Below are positions 1-8,325 of a stretch of 20,351 nt of DNA, piece after piece. The DNA is from Planctomycetes bacterium RIFOXYC2_FULL_41_27 (GTDB lineage: Bacteria > Planctomycetota > Brocadiia > Brocadiales > Brocadiaceae), in assembly GCA_001828645.1 (NCBI GenBank), contig MHZD01000126.1:78-20428 (forward strand), read 5' to 3'. Every line of letters starts with the position of its first letter. Position 1 is the first letter of the stretch. The position numbers and the translations under genes are program-made. The notes below the pieces were generated by a model, which made no database searches, had not been told where the DNA came from, and was given only the letters and a program-made list of their open reading frames with translations.

Positions 1-1209
1 CAAGCTACAGGAAAGGTGTTTTTTGCTGATATTGCAAAGGGTATCTTTACTTATGTGTTGAGGGACATGACCTCTCCGGGGGGCGGTTTCTATTCCGCTG
101 AAGACGCCGACAGCGAAGGGGTAGAAGGCAAGTTCTACGTCTGGACGCCTGATGAGATTATAAAAATATTGGGTGAGAAGGAAGGGAGAATATTCTGTGA
201 TTTTTATGACGTCTCTAAAGAGGGCAATTTTGAGGAAAAGAACATCCTGCATGTAGATAAGGCATTGGATGCCTTTGTTAAGTTAGAAGGTATAAAGCTC
301 GAAGACCTCCAGGAAATGCTCGGCAAAGCCAGGGCAAAACTCTTTACGGTGCGTGAGAAACGCATCTACCCTCACAAGGACGATAAAATACTTACCTCGT
401 GGAACGGATTGATGATTGCCGCCCTGGCCAAGGGCGCTCAGGCCCTCAATGAGCCAAAGTATGCGCAGGCGGCGATGCGTGCGGCAGATTTTATCCTGAA
501 CACATTACGGCTGAAGGATGGTTCGCTCCTAAAACGATACAGACTGGGTGAGGCAGCTATTCCCGGGCATCTGGATGACTATGCTTATTTTGTATGGGGC
601 TTAATAGATCTCTACGAGGCAACCTTTGAGGTAAAATATCTTAAAATAGCTTTGGAACTTAATAAACTAACGATCGATGATTTCCGGGATAAAAAGGGGG
701 GTGGTTTCTTTTTTAGCGGCAAGAGGAACGAACAACTCATTGCACAGACCAAGGAGATATATGACGGAGCTACACCTTCCGGGAATTCAGTCGCTCTCAT
801 GAATATTTTGCGATTAAGCCGTATGACCGGGAACCTGGATCTGACAAATATTTCCGGGCAAATTATGAGAACATTTGCAGAGACAGTAAACAATTATCCG
901 TCCGGATATACCCAATTTCTGTGTGCCCTTGACTTTGCCTTAGGTCCTACGAAGGAGATTGTCGTTGCAGGAGAGCCTGGCTCTGATGATACAAAGCAGA
1001 TACTCAAGGAAATAAGAAGGAGATTCCTGCCCGGCAAGGTCGTAATATTACATCCGGAAAAGGATAAATCTGTCGAAGAAATTATCGGGTTCGTCAGGGA
1101 GCAAAAGGCAATAGATGGCAAGGCTACAGCCTATATCTGTGAAAATTATGCCTGTAAGGCTCCTACGAATGATATGAACCGGATAGTGAAGCTTTTAGAT
1201 GAACGCTGA
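1..1209 (+). CDS. YyaL/DUF255-type (SPATA20-like) protein, C-terminal part, 5' end outside window
   Basis: The reading frame is open from the first base, so this is a truncated gene with about 402 residues visible. The usual family protein is about 600-700 residues: an N-terminal thioredoxin-like domain followed by an alpha/alpha-barrel related to N-acylglucosamine 2-epimerases. Only the barrel part is present. Family motifs seen near the start are VLRDMTSPGGGFYSAEDADS and GKFYVWT, followed by ILTSWNGLMIAALAKGAQA, a long glycosidase-like helical region (HLDDYAYFVWGLIDLYEAT) and GATPSGNSVALMNILRL. The conserved Cys pair ENYACKAPT is close to the C terminus. A GTG at position 16 is in frame, but homology runs upstream of it, so it is not the start. 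The biochemical role of the family is not established. hpnB follows 11 bp downstream on the same strand, so co-transcription is possible. Confidence 0.88.
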   Translation, partial: QATGKVFFADIAKGIFTYVLRDMTSPGGGFYSAEDADSEGVEGKFYVWTPDEIIKILGEKEGRIFCDFYDVSKEGNFEEKNILHVDKALDAFVKLEGIKLEDLQEMLGKARAKLFTVREKRIYPHKDDKILTSWNGLMIAALAKGAQALNEPKYAQAAMRAADFILNTLRLKDGSLLKRYRLGEAAIPGHLDDYAYFVWGLIDLYEATFEVKYLKIALELNKLTIDDFRDKKGGGFFFSGKRNEQLIAQTKEIYDGATPSGNSVALMNILRLSRMTGNLDLTNISGQIMRTFAETVNNYPSGYTQFLCALDFALGPTKEIVVAGEPGSDDTKQILKEIRRRFLPGKVVILHPEKDKSVEEIIGFVREQKAIDGKATAYICENYACKAPTNDMNRIVKLLDER

Positions 1210-1220
1210 GTATTTCAGGT

Positions 1221-2378
1221 ATGATTGATTTGATATCGCTCTCTGTGTGTTCTGTTTCTGCATTCTTCTGGCTCATATTATTATTCATGCCTGTGCGCTG
1301 GCGCATGTCAGAACGCTGGGAAGCGACTGATAAACCACCCTCGCCGGTATCTCAACTCCCAAGTTTGTCCGTTATTGTTCCTGCTCGCAACGAAGGCGAC
1401 TCGCTCCCGTTGACATTACCCTCATGGCTTGACCAGGATTATCCTGGATCGGAAGTTATCTTGATAGACGATGAATCAACTGATGGTACGGAGGAATGTG
1501 CCAGGAGTATTGCATCACGATCCAATCGTGCAATTCGCATTATTAAAGGAAATAGGCCTCCTTATGGGTGGACTGGCAAACTATGGGCGCTTCAGCAGGG
1601 GATCAACGTTTCTACCGGAGAATGGTTATTATTTACCGATGCTGATATACGCCATTGTCCAAACCTGTGGCGCGAGCTGGTGACGAAGGCATTGACTGAA
1701 CAACGGGAAATGGTTTCTCTCATGGCATTCCTTGATACGGAAGGGATGTGGGCACGACTGCTAATACCAGCATTTGTCTACTTTTTTCACTTTATGTATC
1801 CATTTGTGAAGGTAAGGGATTCGCGGTCAAAAATATCTGCGGCTGCCGGCGGATGTGTGCTTATCTCCCGTCGTGCCCTTGATACAATAGGAGGTATCGC
1901 AGGGCATCGTAATGCGATCATAGATGACATGGCACTTGCCAGACGCATCAAGCAAGCAGGTATGCCGCTGTCGCTTTCATTGACAATATCCGCGGTAAGC
2001 ATCCGTCCATATCGTAGACTTTCCGATATATGGGATATGGTTGCGCGCAGTGCATTTGCACAGTTACGGTGTTCGTGGTTGGCTCTGATTGGTGCGGTAC
2101 TGGGGATGTTGATTTTATTCATAGCGCCGATGGTGGGTATTTGTGCATTCATTGGACAAATCGTTTCTCCGGCTACACCTATCATTTCGCTTGTTGCACT
2201 ATCGTTGATGGCATTGACGTACATACCCACAATTCGTTTTTTCAGGCTGGGAGTAAGTCGAGTATTTACATTACCCATTGCAGGCTTACTTTACATGGCA
2301 ATGACAGTGTCTTCCGCCCTTAATCATCTTTTTGGCCGACACGTATGGAGGGGTGACCGTACCAGAAATGCTCTGTAA
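1221..2378 (+). CDS. hpnB: HpnB-like hopanoid-associated family 2 glycosyltransferase
   Basis: This 385-residue protein is a membrane-anchored GT-A glycosyltransferase. An N-terminal membrane segment (about residues 5-25) precedes the catalytic domain. That domain shows VIVPARNEGDS (51-61), LIDDESTDGT (81-90), a DAD-type metal/nucleotide-sugar motif (TDAD, 139-142) and the HpnB-typical stretches PYGWTGKLWAL, LLIPAFVYFFHFMYPF and AAAGGCVLISRRAL. After a conserved RPY and the MVARSAFAQLR segment there are three or so C-terminal membrane spans. This layout matches the hopene-associated HpnB family, which occurs in hopanoid gene sets; its exact acceptor is not firmly known. No other hopanoid gene is visible here. 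The ATG start lies 11 bp after the preceding stop with only a weak Shine-Dalgarno (CAGGT). Family assignment is strong; the specific sugar and lipid substrates are not known from sequence. Confidence 0.85.
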   Translation: MIDLISLSVCSVSAFFWLILLFMPVRWRMSERWEATDKPPSPVSQLPSLSVIVPARNEGDSLPLTLPSWLDQDYPGSEVILIDDESTDGTEECARSIASRSNRAIRIIKGNRPPYGWTGKLWALQQGINVSTGEWLLFTDADIRHCPNLWRELVTKALTEQREMVSLMAFLDTEGMWARLLIPAFVYFFHFMYPFVKVRDSRSKISAAAGGCVLISRRALDTIGGIAGHRNAIIDDMALARRIKQAGMPLSLSLTISAVSIRPYRRLSDIWDMVARSAFAQLRCSWLALIGAVLGMLILFIAPMVGICAFIGQIVSPATPIISLVALSLMALTYIPTIRFFRLGVSRVFTLPIAGLLYMAMTVSSALNHLFGRHVWRGDRTRNAL

Positions 2379-2482
2379 ATAAAATGGATGGTAATGTTGT
2401 TTATTGCTAGCGTATCGTGCAAAAACAAAGCTACTAATACAAGTGTCATTGCGATGCATGGAACGGTGAGACAATCTCTGAC

Positions 2483-2527
2483 AACCCCCTTAATTCCCCT
2501 TTGCTAAAGGGGACTTGAGGGGTGGTT
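2483..2527. repeat. C-run/G-run nested inverted repeat
   Basis: The inner stem is TCCCCTTT (2495-2502) pairing with AAAGGGGA (2506-2513). It is enclosed by an outer imperfect stem of AACCCCCTTAA against TTGAGGGGTGGTT. The element belongs to the same broad family as the repeats around 5330, 6663, 10360, 11520 and 15839. Its right edge continues into GGGGTGGTTAATT then GGTTG, shared almost exactly with the copy near 5369-5393. Confidence 0.7.
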
Positions 2528-2532
2528 AATTT

Positions 2533-2616
2533 GGTTGTGGCTACTCCACACTGTGTAAATCTGTTTAATCTGCGTAATCTGTGTCCTATTTTTGGTTGTA
2601 GCTTCGCCACGCTGTG
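2533..2616. repeat. Two tandem-spaced copies of a GGTTGYRGCT repeat
   Basis: Copy one (2533-2555) begins GGTTGTGGCTACTCCACA and copy two (2594-2616) begins GGTTGTAGCTTCGCCACG; both end CTGTG. A third relative occurs at 5383-5405 (GGTTGCGGCTATGTTGCG). The spacer between copies one and two is an AATCTG-rich phrase. No open reading frame or known RNA is associated with it. Confidence 0.55.
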
Positions 2617-2742
2617 TCCTCTTTGGCGTTCTTTGCATTTTTTAGGTTTTATAGTTATTGTTGTTATAGGTGATAAAAAAAGGTTGTCTTTTTAATTTTA
2701 ATTTGTAATAATTGCGAAAATCGTAATTCGTAAAATTTTGCT

Positions 2743-2768
2743 AAACTTGTCCTCGTAAAAACGGGGAA
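2743..2768 (+). repeat. Small hairpin repeat unit, copy 1 (AAAA loop)
   Basis: The unit reads AAACTTGT followed by stem CCTCGT, loop AAAA, stem ACGGGG (hairpin 2751-2766). It matches the units at 10393-10420 and 11566-11593 and the diverged unit at about 5289-5314. It stands about 50 bp upstream of the MBL-fold gene and is not inside a complete larger element here. Confidence 0.65.
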
Positions 2769-2815
2769 GCGTCAAAATTTTTTTTGTAAGCGCCTAACAT
2801 TTCATAGGGTGTTTA

Positions 2816-3694
2816 TTGAAGGTTGGAATTAAAGTTAAATTCTGGGGTGTAAGGGGATCCATTCCTACACCTGGGGTAAAGTATGTAAAATATGGTGGAA
2901 ATACCCCGTGCGTGGAAGTTCGACTACCAAACGATCAATTGTTTATATTTGATGCGGGCACTGGTATCAGAGAACTTGGGAACGTATTGTGTAAAGGAGA
3001 AGGAAAGCTTGAAGCCCATATATTTCTAAGCCACTTCCATTGGGATCATATTCAAGGCCTACCCTTTTTCAAACCCTCTTATATTGAGGGGAACGAGATT
3101 GTTATCCTTGGGATGGATTTGCAAGATGCAAGGTTAGACAGCATTATCTCCAATCAGATGGAAAGTATATATTTTCCAGTTAAATTGCAGTCTTTGTCAG
3201 CACACATAAAGTTTCAAATACTCTCGGAGGGAAGCAACTTCATCAAGGGGATAAGAGTTGATACCGTATATCTTAATCATCCGGGTCAGGCCATGGGATA
3301 CGTAATAACTTTTGGAAAGATAAAAATATGTTATTTTACAGATAATGAACTAGTGCCATCATGGGTAACCGAAAACTTTAAATTGAAATATAATTCAAAT
3401 ACCAGAGAAAATATTTTAAAATTAATTGGTAGCGCGGATTTGCTCATCCATGATGCCCAATATACAGATGAGGAATACAAAACCAACGTTGGTTGGGGAC
3501 ATTCCCCCCTTAGTGAAGTATTGAGTCTTGCAAAAGAGGGCAGAGTAAACAGGCTGGCGCTCTTCCATCACGATCCGGATCATTTCGATGAACAAATTGA
3601 CATTTTTGTGGCAAATTGCAAGGAAAACCTGAATGGGTCTAATCATATTATGGAATGTTTTGCTGCGCACGAAGGCATGGAACTACATTTCTAA
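2816..3694 (+). CDS. MBL-fold metallo-hydrolase (PhnP/phosphodiesterase-like)
   Basis: This 292-residue cytosolic metallo-beta-lactamase-fold protein starts with KVKFWGVRGSIPTPG and has the FDAGTG strand-turn (45-50). The di-metal signature HFHWDH is at 73-78. Later metal-site elements are LNHPGQAMGY, FTDNE, HDAQYTDEEY, GWGHSPLSE and HHDPDH. This arrangement fits the COG1235-type group, which includes phosphodiesterases such as PhnP and class II cyclic-nucleotide phosphodiesterase-like proteins. It is not a beta-lactamase. The chosen start is TTG at 2816 because an AGGG Shine-Dalgarno (2806-2809) sits six bases upstream and no ATG lies in frame near it. The gene stands alone between repeats on the left and a convergent malic enzyme gene on the right, so context gives no substrate. 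Confidence 0.82.
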   Translation: MKVGIKVKFWGVRGSIPTPGVKYVKYGGNTPCVEVRLPNDQLFIFDAGTGIRELGNVLCKGEGKLEAHIFLSHFHWDHIQGLPFFKPSYIEGNEIVILGMDLQDARLDSIISNQMESIYFPVKLQSLSAHIKFQILSEGSNFIKGIRVDTVYLNHPGQAMGYVITFGKIKICYFTDNELVPSWVTENFKLKYNSNTRENILKLIGSADLLIHDAQYTDEEYKTNVGWGHSPLSEVLSLAKEGRVNRLALFHHDPDHFDEQIDIFVANCKENLNGSNHIMECFAAHEGMELHF

Positions 3695-3828
3695 GCGCAT
3701 TCTTATACTGGCATATAATTTACTCCGTTCTCGCAAAGGTTTATTCCTCACCGACGGTTATCTAAGTGGGATTCACCTTTCGAAATTGATTTAAGTTCCA
3801 ATATTACCGTAGATATGGAATGTATTTC

Positions 3829-5241
3829 TTAAAATAATTGTCGGGTAGCAACGCCATTTTTAATGGCAGCATCAGCAACTGCCTTAGCCACTTCCTTATG
3901 CACCTTCTCATTGAAAACGCCTGGTATAATATAATCCTCGGATAGATGATCCTCGTCGATAGCATTTGCAATAGCGTATGCTGCCGCCATATTCATCTCA
4001 TCATTGATTGTCGTTGCACCAATATCTAATGCCCCTCTGAAAAGACCGGGGAAGCAAAGTACGTTATTGATCTGGTTGTGGTAATCTGACCTGCCTGTGG
4101 CAATAATTCTGGCGATACCCTCGATCAAATCAGGTTCGATCTCCGGCGTGGGATTTGCCATAGCAAATACGATAGAGTCCTTATTCATAGCCTTTACCAT
4201 GTCCTTTGTAATAATATTCGGCCCAGAGACACCGATGAAAACATCCTTTCCCTTCATGGCATCGGCAATCACCCCTTTTTCATTATTTGGATTTGTAATT
4301 TCTGCCAGGGCTTCCTTGTCGGGATTCATATGGGTCTTTCTGCCTTTATAAATAATTCCGGCAGTATCGCATACTACTATGTTTTTAGCGCCTGCGCTGA
4401 GAAGTATTTTGGCAATTGACGTTCCTGCAGCGCCGGCGCCGCTGATAACGATAGAAACATTTTCTATCTTTTTCCCAACCACTTTTAATGCATTAATGAG
4501 ACCTGCAAGGCAAACTACTGCTGTGCCATGCTGGTCATCGTGAAATACGGGAATCTTTAAGGCTGCCTTTAACCTCTTTTCGATCGCAAAACACCTGGGG
4601 GCTGAAATATCTTCAAGGTTAATGCCGCCAAAAGTGGGAGCAATGTTTATAACAGTATTGACTATTTCATCTACATCCTTGGTGTTTAGCAAAATGGGAA
4701 ATGCATCAATACCCCCAAATGCCTTGAATAACATGGCCTTGCCTTCCATAACAGGCATTCCCGCCACGGGTCCTATGTCACCCAAGCCTAAAACAGCAGT
4801 GCCATCAGTAATAACCGCTACGGTATTCTTGATAATGGTATATTCTTTGGCCAGTTCGGGGCGTTCGTGGATGGCCATGCAAACTTTGGCTACGCCGGGT
4901 GTGTATACTCGCGAAAGGTCTTCAAAAGTAGAAATGCCAATGCGATTATTTAAAAATATTTTTCCCTTCTCGTGGAGTTCGAAGACCTTGTCTTTGACGC
5001 TGATGACTTCAACAAATTCCTTTCCAATGGCCGAAAGGGCATTCATAATGTCTTTGACCTGTTTGTCGGTGCTAACATAAACAGCCAGATCTCTGACCTT
5101 AAATTCTTTTTCCGCCTTGATAATCTGAATATTGCCCATGCTGCCACCTAACTTACCAATAGCAGTAATGGCCATGCCTAATGTGCCAGGGGCATTTTTT
5201 AACTTTAAACGAAAAGTTACGAGGTTTTCGGTGAGTTTCAT
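3829..5241 (-). CDS. ACT-domain NAD(P)-dependent malic enzyme
   Basis: This 470-residue enzyme would carry out oxidative decarboxylation of malate to pyruvate. Residues 1-80 form an ACT domain (FRLKLKNAPGTLGMAITAIG), a small-molecule-sensing fold that suggests allosteric control. The malic enzyme proper starts at about residue 85. Catalytic and binding signatures are RVYTPGVAKVC (the Tyr113 region), VITDGTAVLGLGDIGP, PVFHDDQHGTAVV (232-243), the dinucleotide fold SGAGAAGTS (267-275) and FAMANPTPEI. It lacks the phosphotransacetylase-like extension of long MaeB proteins. The ATG start is supported by GGAGG eight bases upstream. A TATAAT-like box occurs at 5261-5266 on the coding strand, but no good -35 goes with it. 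Malic enzyme identity is strong; cofactor preference (NAD versus NADP) and the ACT ligand cannot be read from sequence alone. Confidence 0.93.
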   Translation of the reverse strand: MKLTENLVTFRLKLKNAPGTLGMAITAIGKLGGSMGNIQIIKAEKEFKVRDLAVYVSTDKQVKDIMNALSAIGKEFVEVISVKDKVFELHEKGKIFLNNRIGISTFEDLSRVYTPGVAKVCMAIHERPELAKEYTIIKNTVAVITDGTAVLGLGDIGPVAGMPVMEGKAMLFKAFGGIDAFPILLNTKDVDEIVNTVINIAPTFGGINLEDISAPRCFAIEKRLKAALKIPVFHDDQHGTAVVCLAGLINALKVVGKKIENVSIVISGAGAAGTSIAKILLSAGAKNIVVCDTAGIIYKGRKTHMNPDKEALAEITNPNNEKGVIADAMKGKDVFIGVSGPNIITKDMVKAMNKDSIVFAMANPTPEIEPDLIEGIARIIATGRSDYHNQINNVLCFPGLFRGALDIGATTINDEMNMAAAYAIANAIDEDHLSEDYIIPGVFNEKVHKEVAKAVADAAIKNGVATRQLF

Positions 5242-5288
5242 TTTGTCAGCCTCCGATTCAATTATAATATTACCTTATAAAAACATCT

Positions 5289-5314
5289 TTTCCCCATTTA
5301 CATGAGGACAAGTT
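5289..5314 (-). repeat. Small hairpin repeat unit, copy 2 (GTAA loop, compensatory stem change)
   Basis: Read on the minus strand the hairpin (5292-5307) is CCTCAT, loop GTAA, ATGGGG, preceded by AACTTGT. Compared with the copies at 2751, 10401 and 11570, one G-C stem pair has become A-T on both sides. The loop remains GNRA-type. Confidence 0.65.
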
Positions 5315-5329
5315 TTTGCAAGTTTTTTT

Positions 5330-5405
5330 ACCTCCCCTTTGTCCCCTCCTTACGAAGGAGGGGATACAGGGGTGGTTAATTCGGTTGCGGCTATGTTGCG
5401 CTATG
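5330..5405. repeat. C-run/G-run nested inverted repeat with GGTTG tail
   Basis: The inner stem is TCCCCTCCTT (5342-5351) pairing with AAGGAGGGGA (5355-5364), a perfect 10 bp stem with a 3-base loop. The outer arms are ACCTCCCCTTTG and CAGGGGTGGT. Its right side shares GGGGTGGTTAATT and GGTTG with the element at 2483-2543. It lies between the divergent-side ends of the malic enzyme leader and the MFS gene 3' end, so it could also act in transcription termination of one or both. Confidence 0.7.
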
Positions 5406-5413
5406 ATATTGTA

Positions 5414-6640
5414 TTAGTCAGTCTGTACGCCCATTGATGCAACTTGGATTTTTGCAGCATAGGCTTTCTTCTTGCAGAATAGCATTAATGCACCACCTGT
5501 CATAATAACACAGGCAGAGATTATCAGCGTCAAACGTATGCCGATATGCTGATATAACATCGTTCCGATGAAAGGAGCAGTGAGTCCTCGTATGCCGATA
5601 AGAGAATATTGTATACCAAAGATACCAGGCGTGTGTTCTCTTTTGACTTCCTGAATGATATGGTTATACCAGCATAAGTCCCACCCATTCATGATTACAC
5701 CACTGATGACTGCTGCGAAGAATATGGGATATATATGGTGTGAAATTGCGTAAAGAAAAGGAATAGCTACGGCAATGAGCATGATGACCTTTAGTAGATT
5801 CAGTGGTTTAAAGCGATCAATAAGGTGTCCCCAGAAGAAGAAAGAGATCGAACCTGAAAGCGCTGTAATAGAACCTAAATATCCAATAATCGTATTTGAT
5901 AGTGAGAGTTCGTCAACCAGAAAGAGAGGATAGAGAGGCACGCCAATGAGATAGCCAAAGCCGGCAATAAAGAACGACATAGTAAAATATTTAAGATGAT
6001 TGTTTTTGCCAAACTCATGTATGATAACCGATAAACGTTCAAGCGCATTGATCTTTGTTTCGCGTCGAATCTTGATCTTTCTGAAAAGCAGTGAAGAAGT
6101 CATTCCAAATACAGCGCCAACCGGGAAAATGAATCGATAAAAAGTGCCGTTACCAAGGTCTAATAAATATCCCCCTGCAAATGAGGCCACTACTGTCGAC
6201 ATATTACAGAAGAACCGCACGTATCCCATAGCCTTTCCACGGTAATTTTCGTGATAAACTTCTTTCATAACACTGCTATAAGCTGGCATTGCCATCGATT
6301 CCAGGATTGCAGCGCATACGACGATGGATGTAAAGATTAAAGGATTTTTTACAAAAAAGACGGCTAAATACAAACTCCTTGAAAAGAATGTGGGGAATAC
6401 CACCCATAATACTTTTTTGCCGTTTCCGCACAGTTTTGCCCAGATCAGCGTAAGCAGGAAACAGGCCGTGGGGGCGGCAGTAATGACAGCAACTTCCAGG
6501 GACGTTGCACCCATCCTTAGTCCAATGATGGGTGCAAAAAATACAACCAATCCGTTGAAAATACCAAAAAATATGCCCGATCTTACATCGTAGAAATAAG
6601 CAATGCGGGTATAGTATGGAAATTTTTTACCAAGAAACAT
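5414..6640 (-). CDS. Major facilitator superfamily transporter
   Basis: This 408-residue integral inner-membrane protein has about 11-12 hydrophobic segments arranged as two six-helix halves. They are separated by a basic cytoplasmic loop ([18 protein letters not shown], about residues 186-203). The loop between helices 8 and 9 has the MFS motif-A relic [11 protein letters not shown], and the first half has [12 protein letters not shown] at the equivalent place. Length and topology match single-polypeptide secondary transporters. Nothing in the sequence or neighbours identifies the substrate. The ATG at 6640 has no clear Shine-Dalgarno, and the element at 6663-6752 begins only 22 bp upstream. 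The last helix is followed by a short polar tail ([19 protein letters not shown]). Confidence 0.82.
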   Translation of the reverse strand: MFLGKKFPYYTRIAYFYDVRSGIFFGIFNGLVVFFAPIIGLRMGATSLEVAVITAAPTACFLLTLIWAKLCGNGKKVLWVVFPTFFSRSLYLAVFFVKNPLIFTSIVVCAAILESMAMPAYSSVMKEVYHENYRGKAMGYVRFFCNMSTVVASFAGGYLLDLGNGTFYRFIFPVGAVFGMTSSLLFRKIKIRRETKINALERLSVIIHEFGKNNHLKYFTMSFFIAGFGYLIGVPLYPLFLVDELSLSNTIIGYLGSITALSGSISFFFWGHLIDRFKPLNLLKVIMLIAVAIPFLYAISHHIYPIFFAAVISGVIMNGWDLCWYNHIIQEVKREHTPGIFGIQYSLIGIRGLTAPFIGTMLYQHIGIRLTLIISACVIMTGGALMLFCKKKAYAAKIQVASMGVQTD

Positions 6641-6662
6641 ACACTACAGGAGCAATCGACTT

Positions 6663-6752
6663 AATCCCCCTTAGAAAAGGGGGAATCAGGGGGTTGTGTT
6701 TTTTCCCGGGGTTATTTTACAACCCCCTAACCCCCTTTATTAAGGGGGATTT
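6663..6752. repeat. MITE-like inverted-repeat element (short-core subtype)
   Basis: Both ends have AATCCCCCTTA-type terminal repeats, each folding as its own hairpin (CCCCCTTAGAAAAGGGGG on the left, CCCCCTTTATTAAGGGGG on the right). The inner arms GGGGGTTGTG and TTTACAACCCCC also pair. The core is TTTTTTCCCGGGGTTATT, without the small GNRA-loop hairpin found in the copies at 10360 and 11520. Its right flank carries the module at 6770-6798. It sits between the divergent MFS and phosphoesterase genes. Confidence 0.8.
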
Positions 6753-6769
6753 CTATATCCACTATCTCC

Positions 6770-6798
6770 TGATCCGCATAAATAAAATGAAAATTCCT
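6770..6798 (+). repeat. Element-associated flanking module, copy 1
   Basis: The module begins TGATCCGCATAAATAAAA and runs to ATTCCT. It lies about 18 bp beyond the right terminus of the element at 6663-6752. Equivalent modules occur at 11672-11707 in the same orientation and at about 10301-10337 in reverse complement, each on the same side of its element. Confidence 0.65.
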
Positions 6799-6895
6799 CT
6801 ACAATCAAGATAAACCTTGATTGCAGGTGTTTATAACAATATAATTTCACAATTCTATAACATTTATTTATAGTAAGGCAAGGAAAATACAAAAC

Positions 6896-7591
6896 ATGAA
6901 AATACTTATCATATCGGACATTCACGGTAATCTGGCTGCATTAGACGCCGTTCGTGAAGAAGCCGATAAGGTTTTTTGTCTGGGGGACATTGTAAATTAT
7001 GGACCCTATCCCACCGCATGTCTTGAAAGGGTTCGTGACTTAACCGATGGAATAGTTCGAGGAAATCATGACAATGCCATAGGTAGAGACGCGGAGTGTG
7101 GATGTTCTATAAAATATAAAGAACTCAGTGATGCAGGTAAAATTTATACAAAGGGCATTTTGAACAAAGACGAGAAAGATTATATTGCCAATTTTCCTGT
7201 AACACTGCATACAAAAATAAACGGGACAAGATTCTTGTTTTCGCACGGTTCTCCAGGAGGCGACATGTATAAATATCTTTGTCCGGATGTTTCTCAAAAG
7301 GAATTGGAGGAAGAGCTAAGGGATATCCGTGCCGACATCGTATTTGTCGGTCACACCCATCTTCCCATGGTGCGTAAAATAAATGGTATTCTCGTTGTGA
7401 ATCCCGGTAGTGTGGGCCAACCACGCGATGGTGTCCCTTTGGCCTCGTATGCTGTTTGGGAGGACGGTAGTATCACGATAAAACGAGTGCCTTATGATAT
7501 AGAAGCGACGGTTAAAGGGTTACAGGGAACAAATATACCTTCCCGGCATGTTGCAACGCTTACTAAAATTTTAAAAGAGGGTGGGATGTAA
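6896..7591 (+). CDS. Calcineurin-like metallophosphoesterase (YfcE-like)
   Basis: This 231-residue cytosolic di-metal phosphoesterase has all the blocks of the family. They are SDIHGN (D8, H10), LGDIVNYGPYP (D31), RGNHDNA (N57, H58), SHGSPG (H117), GHTHLPM (H153, H155) and NPGSVGQPRDG near the C terminus. The NPGSVGQPRDG block and the length match the group annotated as metallophosphatase/YfcE-type phosphodiesterases. The physiological substrate is unknown for most members. The ATG start places the first strand MKILIISDIHGN at the terminus as expected, with a weak AAGGAAAA upstream. It is separated from grpE by 116 bp containing a putative promoter, so the two are probably independent units. 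Confidence 0.88.
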   Translation: MKILIISDIHGNLAALDAVREEADKVFCLGDIVNYGPYPTACLERVRDLTDGIVRGNHDNAIGRDAECGCSIKYKELSDAGKIYTKGILNKDEKDYIANFPVTLHTKINGTRFLFSHGSPGGDMYKYLCPDVSQKELEEELRDIRADIVFVGHTHLPMVRKINGILVVNPGSVGQPRDGVPLASYAVWEDGSITIKRVPYDIEATVKGLQGTNIPSRHVATLTKILKEGGM

Positions 7592-7623
7592 CTGATTGTT
7601 TAGTGTTTGAATGTTTGAAAGGC

Positions 7624-7652
7624 TTGCCTTTTATGAATCGGTGTGTTATATT
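7624..7652 (+). promoter_or_regulatory. Putative sigma70-like promoter of grpE-dnaK
   Basis: TTGCCT (7624-7629) and TATATT (7647-7652) are separated by 17 bp, and the start would fall near 7659, about 50 bp before the grpE ATG. The -35 overlaps a small palindrome, AAAGGC-TT-GCCTTT (7618-7631). That palindrome could be an operator or a weak terminator for the upstream phosphoesterase gene. No CIRCE element and no clear sigma32 consensus is seen. Confidence 0.42.
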
Positions 7653-7707
7653 TATTTATTTAAAGAAATGAGATTTTAAAGGGATATTGTTTAAGGTTAG
7701 GATAACA

Positions 7708-8322
7708 ATGTCAAATGGAACTGAAAAAGATACTGGTACGTCTGATAAGATAGGAATAGTGCAGGGATCCGAGGTATTGTTTACAGAACAACAGGCAATA
7801 ATCCAATCCCTCAAGCAGGAATTAGAAGTAAGTAAGAAAAAGGTTAATGAACTTCAGGATTCCATGCGACGACTTGCAGCCGATTTTGATAATTACAAGA
7901 AATGGGCTGCCAAAGAACGTCAAACCACCCGGCAAACGGCTGCGGAATCACTGATTAAAAAATTATTGGATATTTACGAAACTCTGGGAAAAGCTGTTTC
8001 TGCGGTAAATAATGCGGCGGGAAATGAATTCAAGGATGGAATAAAAATGATACACAAAGAATTTTCCCGGATACTAAAATCGGAAGGTCTTGAGCCTATA
8101 CCGTCTGTGGGTATTCCTCTGGACGTTTGTAGGCATGAGGTTTTGATGAGAAAAGTCAACAATGAAGTGCCGGAAGATACCATAATAGAAGAAATTCAAA
8201 AGGGTTATTTATTAAATACATTTGTGTTAAGACCGGCAAAGGTGGTAGTATCACAGAAATCTGTACAGGAACAAGAAAACATTCAGAATCCAGAAAACCA
8301 AGAAGAGACAAAAGGAGAGTGA
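7708..8322 (+). CDS. grpE: GrpE nucleotide-exchange factor for DnaK
   Basis: GrpE is the homodimeric cochaperone that releases ADP from DnaK. The N-terminal third is polar, followed by a heptad-rich coiled coil (IIQSLKQELEVSKKKVNELQ) that leads into the conserved helix RRLAADFDNYKKWAAKER. The C-terminal beta domain has HEVLM, VPEDTIIEEIQKGYLLN and LRPAKVVVSQ, which are typical. I prefer ATG 7708 (204 residues) because TAGGA lies five bases upstream. An in-frame TTG at 7687 with AAAGGG just before it would add seven residues. The gene is three bases upstream of dnaK and clearly in one operon with it. dnaJ and hrcA are absent from the window. Confidence 0.93.
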   Translation: MSNGTEKDTGTSDKIGIVQGSEVLFTEQQAIIQSLKQELEVSKKKVNELQDSMRRLAADFDNYKKWAAKERQTTRQTAAESLIKKLLDIYETLGKAVSAVNNAAGNEFKDGIKMIHKEFSRILKSEGLEPIPSVGIPLDVCRHEVLMRKVNNEVPEDTIIEEIQKGYLLNTFVLRPAKVVVSQKSVQEQENIQNPENQEETKGE

Positions 8323-8325
8323 GAT

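Larger units (their letters stand above)
2379..2815. other. 437 bp gene-free region with repeat fragments
   Basis: No convincing gene is seen. The stretch holds a C-run/G-run hairpin element (about 2483-2527), two copies of a GGTTGYRGCT-type repeat (2533-2555 and 2594-2616), and phrases of the AATCTGCGTAATCTGTG type that recur as spacer sequence in related genomes. It also carries a small hairpin unit at 2743-2768 that recurs elsewhere in the window. The last 50 bases contain the likely leader of the MBL-fold gene with an AGGG ribosome-binding site at 2806-2809. Confidence 0.6.

Noticed and set aside
1787..2278. 163-residue ORF on the minus strand within hpnB
   Set aside because: It is antisense to a well-supported gene, without recognisable motifs or a ribosome-binding site; a shadow ORF.
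2388..2507. 39-codon ORF with a lipobox-like FIASVSC
   Set aside because: Half of it runs through the C-run/G-run repeat, there is no ribosome-binding site, and the remainder is too short to support a lipoprotein call.
4622..5080. 152-residue ORF on the plus strand within the malic enzyme gene
   Set aside because: It is antisense to a clearly conserved enzyme and has low-complexity Ser/Pro/Thr composition typical of shadow frames.
7592..7707. CIRCE or sigma32 heat-shock control of grpE-dnaK
   Set aside because: No TTAGCACTC/GAGTGCTAA pair and no CCCCAT-type -10 was seen; a sigma70-like pair fits better.
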